Origin: Chthoniobacter flavus Ellin428
Lineage (GTDB): Bacteria > Verrucomicrobiota > Verrucomicrobiia > Chthoniobacterales > Chthoniobacteraceae
DNA length: 64,000 bases
Assembly (NCBI RefSeq): GCF_000173075.1
Contig: NZ_ABVL01000007.1
Coordinates: 124,001 to 188,000 of the forward strand
Direction: 5' to 3'
Made by a program: the position numbers and the translations under genes. Shown here piece by piece: positions 18,682 through 26,446 of the stretch. The stretch's first letter is position 1. Each line of letters begins with the position of its first letter. The notes beneath the pieces were generated by a model. It had not been told where the DNA came from. It did not search any database and worked only from the letters and a program-made list of their open reading frames with translations.

Positions 18682-20288
18682 TGGGCAAGTTGGCGTACTT
18701 CGTCGGCGCTCAGGGCGCGGGCGTAAAAGCTGAAGTCATCCATGCAGCCGACGAAATTGCGGACGGGATGCGAGCCGGCGTAATCGGAGGCCGGCAGCCA
18801 ATTGCCGAGCTCGGCAACGGCCGGCTTGGGCACGATCGGCCGCTTGAGCGTGTGGCGGGAAAGCAACTCGCCATTGACGTAAAAGCGTACTTCCTTCGCC
18901 GCGATATCGAAGGTCGCCGCGAGGTGCACCCACTGGCCGAAACGATCCGGAGTGAAGACTACCGGGCTGATATAATCGTCCGTCACATGCGGATGCGCCT
19001 CCGCGACGATGCCGAGGCAAATCGCCCCGGTATGGATGACCTGCCAATGCACATCGCCCACGTCCAAACCCTGGCTCATGCAAATGGAGCTCTGATCCTG
19101 CCGTGCATTGAGGCTGTGCAATTGCACCCACGCCGCGATGGTGAATTGCCGGTATTCGCCGGGCAGCTTCACCCGCACGCGATCGCTCACGCTGTGAAAT
19201 TGCAGTGCGCGCTTGCCCGGCCAGCGGCCTTCCGTCCAGTTGCAGCCCACGATCGTGCCCGTGGCGATGTCTTCCCCGTGCAAGGCCGCATTGTGCAGCG
19301 AACGCGCCCCATCCGGATCCTGAAAATCCAGGTGCACCCGCAAATCCGGATCGGCATTGCGCTGCTCGTTCAGCTGCTGCCACTGATCGAAAGCCTCGCG
19401 TCGCGACGCTATGACCCGCGCATCCAGATCGTGGCTGAAAACAAACGCCGCCGCATTCGCGACGAGCATGCGATTCGCGCCCGGATTCTCCAACCCCGCG
19501 CCCGTGCCCGTGGTCAATTTCCGCATCTCGACCTTGGGCTGATGCAACTCCACTTCGCCCTTGAAGACGTGCAGCTCCGGCGATTTGTCATTCAGATCGA
19601 GGCCGAAGTCGGTGCCCAAGTCGACGATATCCCCCTTCGGCGTGCTCAGCCGGAAACCACGCGCGGGCGGCGGCACGTGAGCGCTGAATTTCCCGTACTG
19701 GCAGTAAGCTGCGCCCGCCGAGAGGAGCCGGATTTCCGCCGGCCCTTCGATGCACAGCCGTGCGCCTTGGAAAAATTCGATCTCCGCCACGCCGCTCTTC
19801 AGTCGCAACAGACCGGGCGGCAGCGGAGCATTCAGCGCGGGCACACCCACGGATTTGTCCCACTCCAAATTCACGCCGCGCGAGAGCATCGCCACGCTGG
19901 AGGTCGTCGCTTCGTCGCGGGCCGCGATGCGGTTGTTGCCCGAGTTGAGCGAAGCTTTCGGCCACAGCGCCCACGCGGCCAGGCCAATGACGATCCCCGC
20001 GGCCAGCGTGCCGGCATAGCGCAGCCAGCCATTGCGGGACGAATGCGCCCCGGCCAGCTCGGTCTTCGGCAAAGTCACATCGACGCCCTCATCCCGCCGC
20101 AACGCTTCGCGCTGCGACCAGGCCAGCAACGCCGCTTCCGCATCCTGAAAAGCAAACCATTCGCGACGCGCTTCGGCCGATTCCTTCAATAGCGCCGCGA
20201 GACGTTCGTGTTCTTCGGGCGTGATCGTTCCATCTGCTTTCGCGGTGAAAAGCCGGTGCCATTCCTGGGAATTCAATTCGGGATTCAT
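18678..20288 (-). CDS. FecR-like anti-sigma regulator fused to a LamG domain
   Basis: Single-pass membrane protein of 536 residues. The cytoplasmic N terminus (residues 1-85) resembles the sigma-binding part of FecR-type regulators. One membrane helix spans about 88-109 (LRYAGTLAAGIVIGLAAWALW). The periplasmic FecR core lies around 155-270 (AEIEFFQGARLCIEGPAEIRLLSAGAAY..., FRLSTPKGDIVDLGTDFG, LHVFKGEVEL). A LamG/concanavalin-like jellyroll follows at about 330-535 (FTIAAWVQLH, WVHLAATFD, VRFYVNGEL, CMDDFSFYARALSADEV), which could sense a glycan. It overlaps the ECF sigma gene by four bases, the standard sigma/anti-sigma arrangement. Confidence 0.88.
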   Translation of the reverse strand: MNPELNSQEWHRLFTAKADGTITPEEHERLAALLKESAEARREWFAFQDAEAALLAWSQREALRRDEGVDVTLPKTELAGAHSSRNGWLRYAGTLAAGIVIGLAAWALWPKASLNSGNNRIAARDEATTSSVAMLSRGVNLEWDKSVGVPALNAPLPPGLLRLKSGVAEIEFFQGARLCIEGPAEIRLLSAGAAYCQYGKFSAHVPPPARGFRLSTPKGDIVDLGTDFGLDLNDKSPELHVFKGEVELHQPKVEMRKLTTGTGAGLENPGANRMLVANAAAFVFSHDLDARVIASRREAFDQWQQLNEQRNADPDLRVHLDFQDPDGARSLHNAALHGEDIATGTIVGCNWTEGRWPGKRALQFHSVSDRVRVKLPGEYRQFTIAAWVQLHSLNARQDQSSICMSQGLDVGDVHWQVIHTGAICLGIVAEAHPHVTDDYISPVVFTPDRFGQWVHLAATFDIAAKEVRFYVNGELLSRHTLKRPIVPKPAVAELGNWLPASDYAGSHPVRNFVGCMDDFSFYARALSADEVRQLAQ

Positions 20289-20824
20289 GAGCCCGCCTCC
20301 TGCGTCGTTTTGCGCTTCATGCAGTCCGCCAACAGGCGGCGCAGCGCATTGAGTTTGTTGTAAAGGGTCTGTGGGGCGCGGCCCTGGCGTTCGGCCAGCG
20401 CGGCGACCTCGGTCTTGTTGAGATAAAACTCGCGCACCAGTTCGCGGCCGGAGTCGTCGAGTTCCTCGATGCAGCGGTCCATTGCGGCCAGCCGTGCTTC
20501 GCGCTGATCCAGATCCGGGACGCGCTCTTCCGCCAGCCGCTGAAGGAGCTCATCGTCGAAATGCAGCCGCGAGCGCGCCGACACGCGTTGAAAATTCTTG
20601 GCCTCATAAAAGGCGAAGCTGCTCGCCCAGGTGAAGAAATCCTTGCTCGGGTCAAACTCCCCGAACTTCCGCCAGATGGTCATGCTCGCCCGTTGCAGCA
20701 CGTCCTCGGCATCGGCGCTGTTGCCCAGCATCACGCGGAGAAAGCCCAGCAGCCGTCCATGCGCTGCGTTCAGCAGCGTGATGAACTGCTCCGAAGAGGG
20801 GGAATCTGGTGCGTTCTCGGCCAT
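20285..20824 (-). CDS. ECF RNA polymerase sigma factor (Rhodopirellula/Verrucomicrobium type)
   Basis: Extracytoplasmic-function sigma factor of 179 residues. Region 2 (RLLGFLRVMLGNSADAEDVLQRASMTIWRKFGEFDPSKDFFTWASSFAFYEAKNF) and region 4 (LDDSGRELVREFYLNKTEVAALAERQGRAPQTLYNKLNALRRLLADC) are both present and region 3 is absent, as in ECF sigmas. The divergent helix-turn-helix with SRAPQTL-type recognition is usual in Planctomycetes/Verrucomicrobia. First gene of an operon of at least five genes coupled by overlaps, so it probably directs its own expression once released by the FecR-LamG protein. Three AAAATAACC-like repeats lie 34 bases upstream. Confidence 0.9.
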   Translation of the reverse strand: MAENAPDSPSSEQFITLLNAAHGRLLGFLRVMLGNSADAEDVLQRASMTIWRKFGEFDPSKDFFTWASSFAFYEAKNFQRVSARSRLHFDDELLQRLAEERVPDLDQREARLAAMDRCIEELDDSGRELVREFYLNKTEVAALAERQGRAPQTLYNKLNALRRLLADCMKRKTTQEAGS

Positions 20825-20858
20825 CTGCTCAGTATTGTATGAGCCAGGGGGGATTTAC

Positions 20859-20890
20859 CGAAAATAACCTCAAAATAACCCGAAAATACC
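20859..20890 (-). promoter_or_regulatory. Three near-tandem AAAATAACC repeats upstream of ECF sigma gene
   Basis: Three nearly identical units spaced 10-11 bases (CGAAAATAACCT, CAAAATAACC, CGAAAATACCC) lie 34-66 bases ahead of the sigma start. The spacing of one helical turn suggests a protein-binding site on one DNA face or part of the promoter; this is inference from position and repetition only. Confidence 0.4.
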
Positions 20891-20934
20891 CTGAAACGAG
20901 CAGCCCAGCGACGGCTTGGAGGCAGTGAAAAGGT

Positions 20935-21002
20935 GCCCGCGAATCACTCGGATCACCCGAATGAAAAATACTCCATCCGTGTCATTCGCGTGATTCGCGG
21001 GC
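20935..21002 (+). repeat. 68-bp dispersed palindrome, copy 3
   Basis: Third copy, nearly identical to the copy at 9829: GCCCGCGAATCAC ... GAAAAATACTCC ... GTGATTCGCGGGC, followed by CCCTTTTACAG. It lies between the ECF sigma gene and the 3' end of galT, 14 bases past the galT stop. Confidence 0.88.
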
Positions 21003-21016
21003 CCCTTTTACAGGCT

Positions 21017-22036
21017 CTAACCGAGGGCGAACTCCCGCAATCGTTGAGCGCAGGTGTCGGGAATGGAAGGGTTCACATACATCCCGGTGCCGAGTTCGAA
21101 GCCGGCGGTCTTGTTCACCCGGGGGACGATGGAGATATACCAGTGGAAGTGCGGGGTATGCTTCTCGTCTGGTCCGAGCGAACGCACCACGAGATTGAAG
21201 GGGGGATCGCCGAGCAACCCATACACCTTGAGCAAGACCGTGTGGACGATCTGGGCCAACGCCCGCCACGTCTCCTCGGGTTGCTCGGAAAAACAGGCTC
21301 CATGCGCCTTGGGAAAAATCCACAGGTGATACGGCGACAGCGCCGCATAAGGGATGAAAGCGATGAAGTGGACGTTTTCCGCGACGATCCGAGCGCCGTG
21401 CGCCTGTTCCTCGGCGATGATCGCGCAAGCCATGCAGCGCCGGGACGCATTATAGAAACGCCGCATGTTTTCCAGTCGGTCCACGATCTGGCCGGGCACG
21501 ATGGGAAGACCCACGATTTGCGAATGCGGATGCTGCTGCGAAGCGCCGGCATCGAGCCCGTGATTCTTGAAGATGATCACGTGATGAATCCGCGGGTCGG
21601 CGTAAAACGCCTGGAACCGATACCGGAAAACTTCGAGAACCTGCCGCGCGTGCTCGATCGAAAAGAGATTCACGGTCAGCGAATGGCGCTGTCCCTCGAC
21701 GATGACCTCATGCAAACCCACGCCATTGACCGTCTCGCCGATGGCCCCGCAATTTTCCGCCAGGTCGACCTGACCGATGGGGGAGAGGACAGAGAATTTA
21801 TTGGTTACGGAGCGCAGGGTCCAATGGCCATCCGGTCCACTGCAACGATACTGCTCGTCGGGAGACATCGCCTCGTTACCGGCGCAGAAGGGGCAGGTAG
21901 CCAGATAGGCCGGTGGCTCGGCCAGCTTTCCCGAGGAGGCGAGATTGCCGCCCCGGCTGGCCCTCTCCGGCGCGACGATGACCCATTCATTGGTGAGCCG
22001 GTTGTGACGAATCTCGGACATCGTTTGGACGTTCAT
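21017..22036 (-). CDS. galT: Galactose-1-phosphate uridylyltransferase
   Basis: Leloir-pathway enzyme that exchanges UMP between UDP-glucose and galactose-1-phosphate, cytoplasmic, 339 residues, the family's usual length. HIT-like fold: the N terminus EIRHNRLTNEWVIVAPERASR, the zinc site CPFCAGNE (CxxC), the FVIFKNHG-like segment IIFKNHGLDAGASQQHPHSQ holding the catalytic HPHSQ motif, and HFHWYISIVPR near the C terminus. The start could instead be the ATG at 22021 (MSEIRHN), which begins closer to the conserved part; no clear Shine-Dalgarno decides. Alone in its orientation, next to a divergent Tat-exported protein 164 bases away. It may supply UDP-galactose for polysaccharide as well as galactose catabolism. 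Confidence 0.93.
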   Translation of the reverse strand: MNVQTMSEIRHNRLTNEWVIVAPERASRGGNLASSGKLAEPPAYLATCPFCAGNEAMSPDEQYRCSGPDGHWTLRSVTNKFSVLSPIGQVDLAENCGAIGETVNGVGLHEVIVEGQRHSLTVNLFSIEHARQVLEVFRYRFQAFYADPRIHHVIIFKNHGLDAGASQQHPHSQIVGLPIVPGQIVDRLENMRRFYNASRRCMACAIIAEEQAHGARIVAENVHFIAFIPYAALSPYHLWIFPKAHGACFSEQPEETWRALAQIVHTVLLKVYGLLGDPPFNLVVRSLGPDEKHTPHFHWYISIVPRVNKTAGFELGTGMYVNPSIPDTCAQRLREFALG

Positions 22037-22200
22037 GCTATATCGGCGGGCGCCGCCTCGAAATAGGAATCGCCGGTCGCCGTCGAAAAAGATTCATCAG
22101 AACGCGGGCTGCGCTCCGCCACAAATTCCCTAAAGGCCTCTTTTGATGCAGGGTTAATATGATGGCTCTCGTTCCGCTTGTTTCCCGAAGCCTGCCCCCT

Positions 22201-23739
22201 ATGAATACTCGCCAACCCATCGGCGTCGGACGCCGACAATTCCTCAAAGCCTCCGCGGCCACGGCTCTCGTTGGTGCAGTGCATGGCGCCGCGGAAACAC
22301 CGGCCGCTTCCGAAAAGAAAGCGACGCTCATTGCCGATGAAAACCGCCAGCCGGGCACAGACGACTGGCAACTCACGCGCGTTCGGCTCGACAAAACCAC
22401 GGGCGTCCGCGCCTCGACCATCGAGGGCTATTGTTCGAAGCAATCCGTGCTCGCCGGGGAATCGCTGGAGATTTTCGTCAGTACAAATCCGATGGCGAAA
22501 TTCCACATCGAGATTTTCCGCACCGGGTACTACGGCGGGCGCGGGGCGCGTTTGATGACCACGCTCGGGCCGTTCGACGGCAAAAAGCAGGCCGACCCCG
22601 TGATGGGCGACGAGCGGATCATGGAATGCCGCTGGGAGCCAAGCGCCACGCTGACCATTCCCAAGGACTGGCCGAGCGGCGTCTATCTCGGCCGCCTGAC
22701 CACGCAATCCGAAGCTTCCGACAAGCCGTACTGGCAAAACTACGTCGTGTTCATCGTGCGCGACACGCGTCCGGCCGATATCCTCCTGCAATGCAGCGAT
22801 AATACCTGGCAGGCCTACAACAAATGGCCGGAGAGCACGTCGCTCTACACCGATCCGCGCGGCGCCCACGCGCGCGGGGTGAAGGCGAGTTTCGACCGGC
22901 CGTACGGCAAGTACGTGCAGATCTACGAGAACCCGCAATCGATCGGCTCCGGCGAATGGTTGTGCTTCGAATTTCCGCTCGCCTACTGGCTCGAGGAACA
23001 CGGCTACGACGTCACTTATTGCTCCAACAGCGATTGCCTCGACGCCGCCCAGATCACGCGTTGCAAGACCCTCATCAGCACCGGCCATGATGAATACTGG
23101 GACCTGCGGCAATACGACGCGGTGAAAAAGTCCATCGAGGCTGGGGTGAATGTCCTCTGGCTCAGCGGCAACGCCTGCTTCGCCGTATCCCCGCTTGCCC
23201 CGTCGAGCGACGGACGGGAAAAGCGGATCATCGAGCGTGTCGGCCATTTTGCCGGGCTGACCGACGCCGAGGTGGCGAAGGAGGAAAAAGTCTTCACCAA
23301 GGATTTCAAACGCGTCGGTCCAGATGAGAGCCTCATCATCGGCGCGCGCAGCGTCGTGCCTTTCAATGGCGGGGGTGACTGGACGTGCGCGCGGCCGAAC
23401 CACTGGATATTTGAAGGCACCGGAATGAAAGAAGGCGACAGCATCCCCGGTCTGGTCGGGTGGGAGCATCACGGCTCGCCCGCGGATATTCCGGGCAACG
23501 AAATCGTCGCTGAAGGACTCGTCTGGGCCGGAGGCGTCAATCCCTCGCGCTATACCGCGACGATTTACCCTGGCCCGAAAAAGAATTTCGTCTTCAACGC
23601 TGCGACGATCTTTTGGGCGCAGGGTCTTTCGTCACCGCCCGGGCACATGCTCCCGTGGTCTCACTGGTCGCGGCCGCACGGCCCCGACGAACGCGTCCAG
23701 CGCATCACGCACAACCTGCTGAAACGCGCGCTCGCGTAG
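22201..23739 (+). CDS. Tat-exported N,N-dimethylformamidase beta-subunit-like protein
   Basis: 512 residues from MNTRQPIGVGRRQFLKASAATALVG, which gives a normal twin-arginine signal; an ATG 14 codons earlier (22159) is possible. The body matches the large-subunit-like domain of N,N-dimethylformamidase: FRTGYYGGRGARLM, WPSGVYLGRL, a NTWQAYNKWPESTSLYTD segment, YDVTYCSNSDCLD, STGHDEYWD, LWLSGNACFAV and WEHHGSPADIPG. In this family the domain forms a glutamine-amidotransferase-like fold with iron ligands in true DMFase; whether this exported homologue hydrolyses amides is unknown. Many verrucomicrobial homologues exist as stand-alone secreted proteins. Monocistronic, divergent from galT. Confidence 0.78.
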   Translation: MNTRQPIGVGRRQFLKASAATALVGAVHGAAETPAASEKKATLIADENRQPGTDDWQLTRVRLDKTTGVRASTIEGYCSKQSVLAGESLEIFVSTNPMAKFHIEIFRTGYYGGRGARLMTTLGPFDGKKQADPVMGDERIMECRWEPSATLTIPKDWPSGVYLGRLTTQSEASDKPYWQNYVVFIVRDTRPADILLQCSDNTWQAYNKWPESTSLYTDPRGAHARGVKASFDRPYGKYVQIYENPQSIGSGEWLCFEFPLAYWLEEHGYDVTYCSNSDCLDAAQITRCKTLISTGHDEYWDLRQYDAVKKSIEAGVNVLWLSGNACFAVSPLAPSSDGREKRIIERVGHFAGLTDAEVAKEEKVFTKDFKRVGPDESLIIGARSVVPFNGGGDWTCARPNHWIFEGTGMKEGDSIPGLVGWEHHGSPADIPGNEIVAEGLVWAGGVNPSRYTATIYPGPKKNFVFNAATIFWAQGLSSPPGHMLPWSHWSRPHGPDERVQRITHNLLKRALA

Positions 23740-23909
23740 GGAGTGTTTACGAATTCGAGAAGAGGCGGTGACAGGTGAAGCCAGGTTCCGTTCACGGTGG
23801 CGCCAGACAGCTTCGATGCTGACTCAATTCGCGTTGCGTCCATGCGATCGCGCTCAGGCACATTCACGGTCTCTCTCTGCGGCGGTATGTGTATAATGCG
23901 GGCCAACCC

Positions 23910-24568
23910 CAGCCCGAAGGGCTGATGGACCGTAGCCGGGGGTAAGCGAGCTTGCGAGCGCCATCCCCGGATAGCATCCCCCCACGAGATCACCCCGGCA
24001 GGGGTGGCGGATCGACATCTTAGACAAATCGCTCGTCGAATTCGACCATGTGCCGATGCAGAAACTCGAGGTATTCCTCTCGAAAAGTTCGCGTCCGATG
24101 ATGCTCTTCCTGTCGCTGGATATAGTTTCGGACGGTGTCGACTTGCGAATAGCTTACCGTGAAGACGCCATAGCCGTCCTGCCACGAGAAGCCATGAAGC
24201 TTAAAGGTCTCGTGAATCCACGCGGAGGATTGACGTTTCACATCCAACATCACTTTGGAAAGTTGATGAGTTGGTTTGAGGCTGATGAGCAAGTGAACGT
24301 GATCGCCGATTCCACCAATCTCCGTCGGGATTCCATCGGCGGCACGGACCAGCCCACCCATGTAGGCGTGCAACCGGTGACGCCATGCGGGTGCAATCCA
24401 CGGTTCGCGATCTTTTGTCCCGAATACGAAATGATAGTAAAGCGCGTGGTGGGTGGAGGACATCGGCAGATTGTCCGGCACCCCTGCCGGGGTGCGAGCT
24501 TTTGTTGTGGGTGAGATTCCGGGGGTGTTACCCCCGGCTACGGTCCTGCAAGCCCTTCGGGCTGATGG
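23910..24568. mobile_element. REP-type element: Y1 transposase gene within nested inverted repeats
   Basis: The transposase gene at 24020-24463 is bracketed by two sets of inverted repeats. The outer pair is an exact 19-base repeat, GGACCGTAGCCGGGGGTAA at 23927-23945 and its complement at 24528-24546. The inner pair is a 20-base repeat with one mismatch (23992-24011 and 24474-24493), itself palindromic around CCCCGGCAGGGG. Short palindromes (CAGCCCGAAGGGCTG at 23910, AGCCCTTCGGGCT at 24551) cap both ends. This is the usual layout of REP-associated tyrosine transposases. The 170 bases between 23740 and 23909 show nothing recognisable. Confidence 0.75.
24020..24463 (-). CDS. REP-associated tyrosine (Y1/IS200-like) transposase
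   Basis: Single-strand HUH transposase of 147 residues from MSSTHHALYYHFVFGTKDREPW. The longer start at 24481 would lie inside the flanking inverted repeat, so 24463 is preferred. Motifs: YYHFVFGTK (beta-1), GDHVHLLISL (HUH) and the catalytic tyrosine in VRNYIQRQEEHHRTRTFREEYLEFL, with the C-terminal E-F-L/H pattern seen in REP-associated transposases. It would cut and move the hairpin repeats beside it. All catalytic residues are intact, so it may be active. Confidence 0.85.
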   Translation of the reverse strand: MSSTHHALYYHFVFGTKDREPWIAPAWRHRLHAYMGGLVRAADGIPTEIGGIGDHVHLLISLKPTHQLSKVMLDVKRQSSAWIHETFKLHGFSWQDGYGVFTVSYSQVDTVRNYIQRQEEHHRTRTFREEYLEFLHRHMVEFDERFV

Positions 24569-24646
24569 CGACCCAAGGCGACTAACGCCGTTGTGCAGGT
24601 CGGTCCATGCTAAACGGATACCCGGGATGCAGCTACGGTCACGGCC

Positions 24647-25414
24647 TCACGGCTCGAGACTGATCGTCAGCTTCGTCCGCTTCGGAACTTCCGTGGTGGG
24701 CGCCGGATTTTTGGCGACTTGCTGTTTCAGCTCCTTGATCTGCGTGGTGTAGCACTCGTCGCAGATGCCGTGGCTGATCTGCAGGTCGGAGTGGTCGCGG
24801 AGATATTCTTCGATCTGGCTCCAGTATTCCCCGTCGTTGCGCACGCGCTTGCAGTAGCAGCAGAGCGGGAGCAATCCACGGAGCACCTTCACCTGGGAGA
24901 GCGCCTCGCCGAGTTGCTGATTGCTGGCCAGCAGGGCGGAGTTGCTTTCGAGAAGTTGCTGCTGGCTTTCGCGCAGCGCACGGAAGGCTTCATCGCGCTC
25001 GAGCTTATGCAGAAAACCATTGGCATGATAGCGGACGCGTGCGACGAGCTCGAGCTGATCGGGAATCTTCACGAGGTAATCGTTCGCGCCGATGGAAAAC
25101 GCCAGGCTCTTGGTCTGCGGATCCTCCTTCGAGGAAAGCACGATGACCGGCGTGTCCTTCGTCCCCGGATTCGCGCGGAAGCGGCCGACGATGGCGAGGC
25201 CATCGACACCGGGCATGACGAGGTCCTGCAGGATCACCGCCGGGCGGATGCGATTGGCGACCTCGATGGCTTCACTCGGATCCGAGCAATAGTGCAGCAC
25301 GAGCCTCGGGTCGCTGGCGAGAAATCGCCGGATGACCTCGGCAACAAAGGGTTGGTCGTCGACGAGGAGAATCATCAACGATTCGGGAGCGGAGGAGGGG
25401 GAGGGAAATGACAT
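24647..25414 (-). CDS. Response regulator with Cys/His-rich C-terminal domain (WspR position)
   Basis: 255 residues. Receiver domain at about 14-130 with phospho-acceptor D64 (LQDLVMPGVDG), conserved acidic pair D19-D20 and K116 (LVKIPDQ). A coiled-coil linker follows (about 135-175, LERDEAFRALRESQQQLLESN...), as in WspR and PleD-type regulators, but no GGDEF domain. Instead residues 183-222 form LPLCCYCKRVRNDGEYWSQIEEYL ... HGICDECY, with C185, C186, C188, H215, C218 and C221, a likely metal-binding knuckle. It is the last gene of the Wsp-like operon, 12 bases after the CheB gene, so it should be the output of WspE. The effector of this output is unknown. Confidence 0.82.
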   Translation of the reverse strand: MSFPSPSSAPESLMILLVDDQPFVAEVIRRFLASDPRLVLHYCSDPSEAIEVANRIRPAVILQDLVMPGVDGLAIVGRFRANPGTKDTPVIVLSSKEDPQTKSLAFSIGANDYLVKIPDQLELVARVRYHANGFLHKLERDEAFRALRESQQQLLESNSALLASNQQLGEALSQVKVLRGLLPLCCYCKRVRNDGEYWSQIEEYLRDHSDLQISHGICDECYTTQIKELKQQVAKNPAPTTEVPKRTKLTISLEP

Positions 25415-25426
25415 GGCAGTAATGAA

Positions 25427-26446
25427 TCAGGGGTGAGAGTTTTTGAGTGAACGGATGCGGCGCGTAATGGCTCCGGCGATTTTTTCGAGGGGCAGCTCTT
25501 CGGCTACGGCGCCGAGTTCGGCGGCGGCCTTGGGCATGCCATAGACCGCGGAGCTGGCGCGGTCCTGGCCGATCGTGTGATGACCGGCCTCGCGCAATCG
25601 CTTGAGACCGGCGGCGCCGTCCCGGCCCATGCCGGTAAGCAGCACGCCGAGGACGTCGCCCCGCCAGTAGCGGAGCGCGCTCTCGAAGAAGACATTCACC
25701 GACGGCCGGTACGCACTGCCGTTCGGTTCGTCGGAATAACTCAGCACGCTGCCCGGACGCAGGGTGAGGTGACCACTCGTGCAGGCGACGAAGACGACCC
25801 CTTCCTCCACGAGGTCTCCGTCCCTGGCGATGCGTACGGGCAGCTTGGAAACTTCATTGAGCCAGTTGGCCAGTCCCGGTGCGAACTGGGCGTCGACATG
25901 CTGCACGATGATCACGCCGGCCGGAAAATCCTCGGGCAAGCCGCTGAGCAATTTCACCAGTGCGGCGGGACCTCCGGCGGAAGCGCCGATGGCCACGAGT
26001 TGGCGGGCACGTTCCCGTGGGCGGTGTTCAGCGGGAGCTTCCGCGCTGGATTCCCCGATAAGCTTCGCCGTGGCATCGATCTTGTAGAGAAAGGCCGCCA
26101 CACCGCGGGCGGCGTCTTCGCCACCGAGCGTCGGAGTCTGCACGGCATCGAGCGCGCCGGCGCCCATCGCCTCGAAAACCTTGGCCGCATTGCCTTCGAC
26201 CGTGGCGGTCACGACGAGGATCGGGCAGGGAGCCGTGGCCATGATCTGCCGGGTGGCTTCGACGCCATCCGTGCCGGGCATGATGAGATCCATCAGCACG
26301 AGATCGGGACGATCGCGCCCGCATTGGATCACTGCGTCCGCGCCGTCGCGGGCGACCCACGCCACCTCGTGTTTCGAGGAGGAAACGAGGGCGCGGCGCA
26401 TGATTTCCACGGCCATGGGCATGTCGTTGACGATGGCGATTCTCAT
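25427..26446 (-). CDS. wspF: WspF-like chemoreceptor methylesterase (CheB)
   Basis: Receiver plus methylesterase, 339 residues; removes methyl groups from the WspA-like receptor to reset signalling. Receiver phospho-site D53 (LMDLIMPGTDG). The catalytic domain from about 145 has the serine in GASAGGP, the histidine in IIVQHVDAQFAPGLA and the aspartate in LLTGMGRDGA; the activation-loop region VFVACTSGHLTLRPG is intact. It overlaps the CheA gene by four bases and precedes the atypical regulator by 12. In Pseudomonas, loss of WspF locks the system on; this copy looks fully functional. Confidence 0.92.
   Translation of the reverse strand: MRIAIVNDMPMAVEIMRRALVSSSKHEVAWVARDGADAVIQCGRDRPDLVLMDLIMPGTDGVEATRQIMATAPCPILVVTATVEGNAAKVFEAMGAGALDAVQTPTLGGEDAARGVAAFLYKIDATAKLIGESSAEAPAEHRPRERARQLVAIGASAGGPAALVKLLSGLPEDFPAGVIIVQHVDAQFAPGLANWLNEVSKLPVRIARDGDLVEEGVVFVACTSGHLTLRPGSVLSYSDEPNGSAYRPSVNVFFESALRYWRGDVLGVLLTGMGRDGAAGLKRLREAGHHTIGQDRASSAVYGMPKAAAELGAVAEELPLEKIAGAITRRIRSLKNSHP

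Noticed and set aside
18681..20192. Long plus-strand open frame (503 codons)
   Set aside because: Antisense to the FecR-LamG gene, with Arg/His-rich shadow composition and no motif.
22033..23472. Minus-strand open frame of 479 codons
   Set aside because: Antisense to the DMFase-beta-like gene with its Tat signal and conserved motifs.
23661..24185. Minus-strand open frame of 174 codons
   Set aside because: It spans the gap after the DMFase-like gene and one arm of the transposon repeats; no conserved residues.
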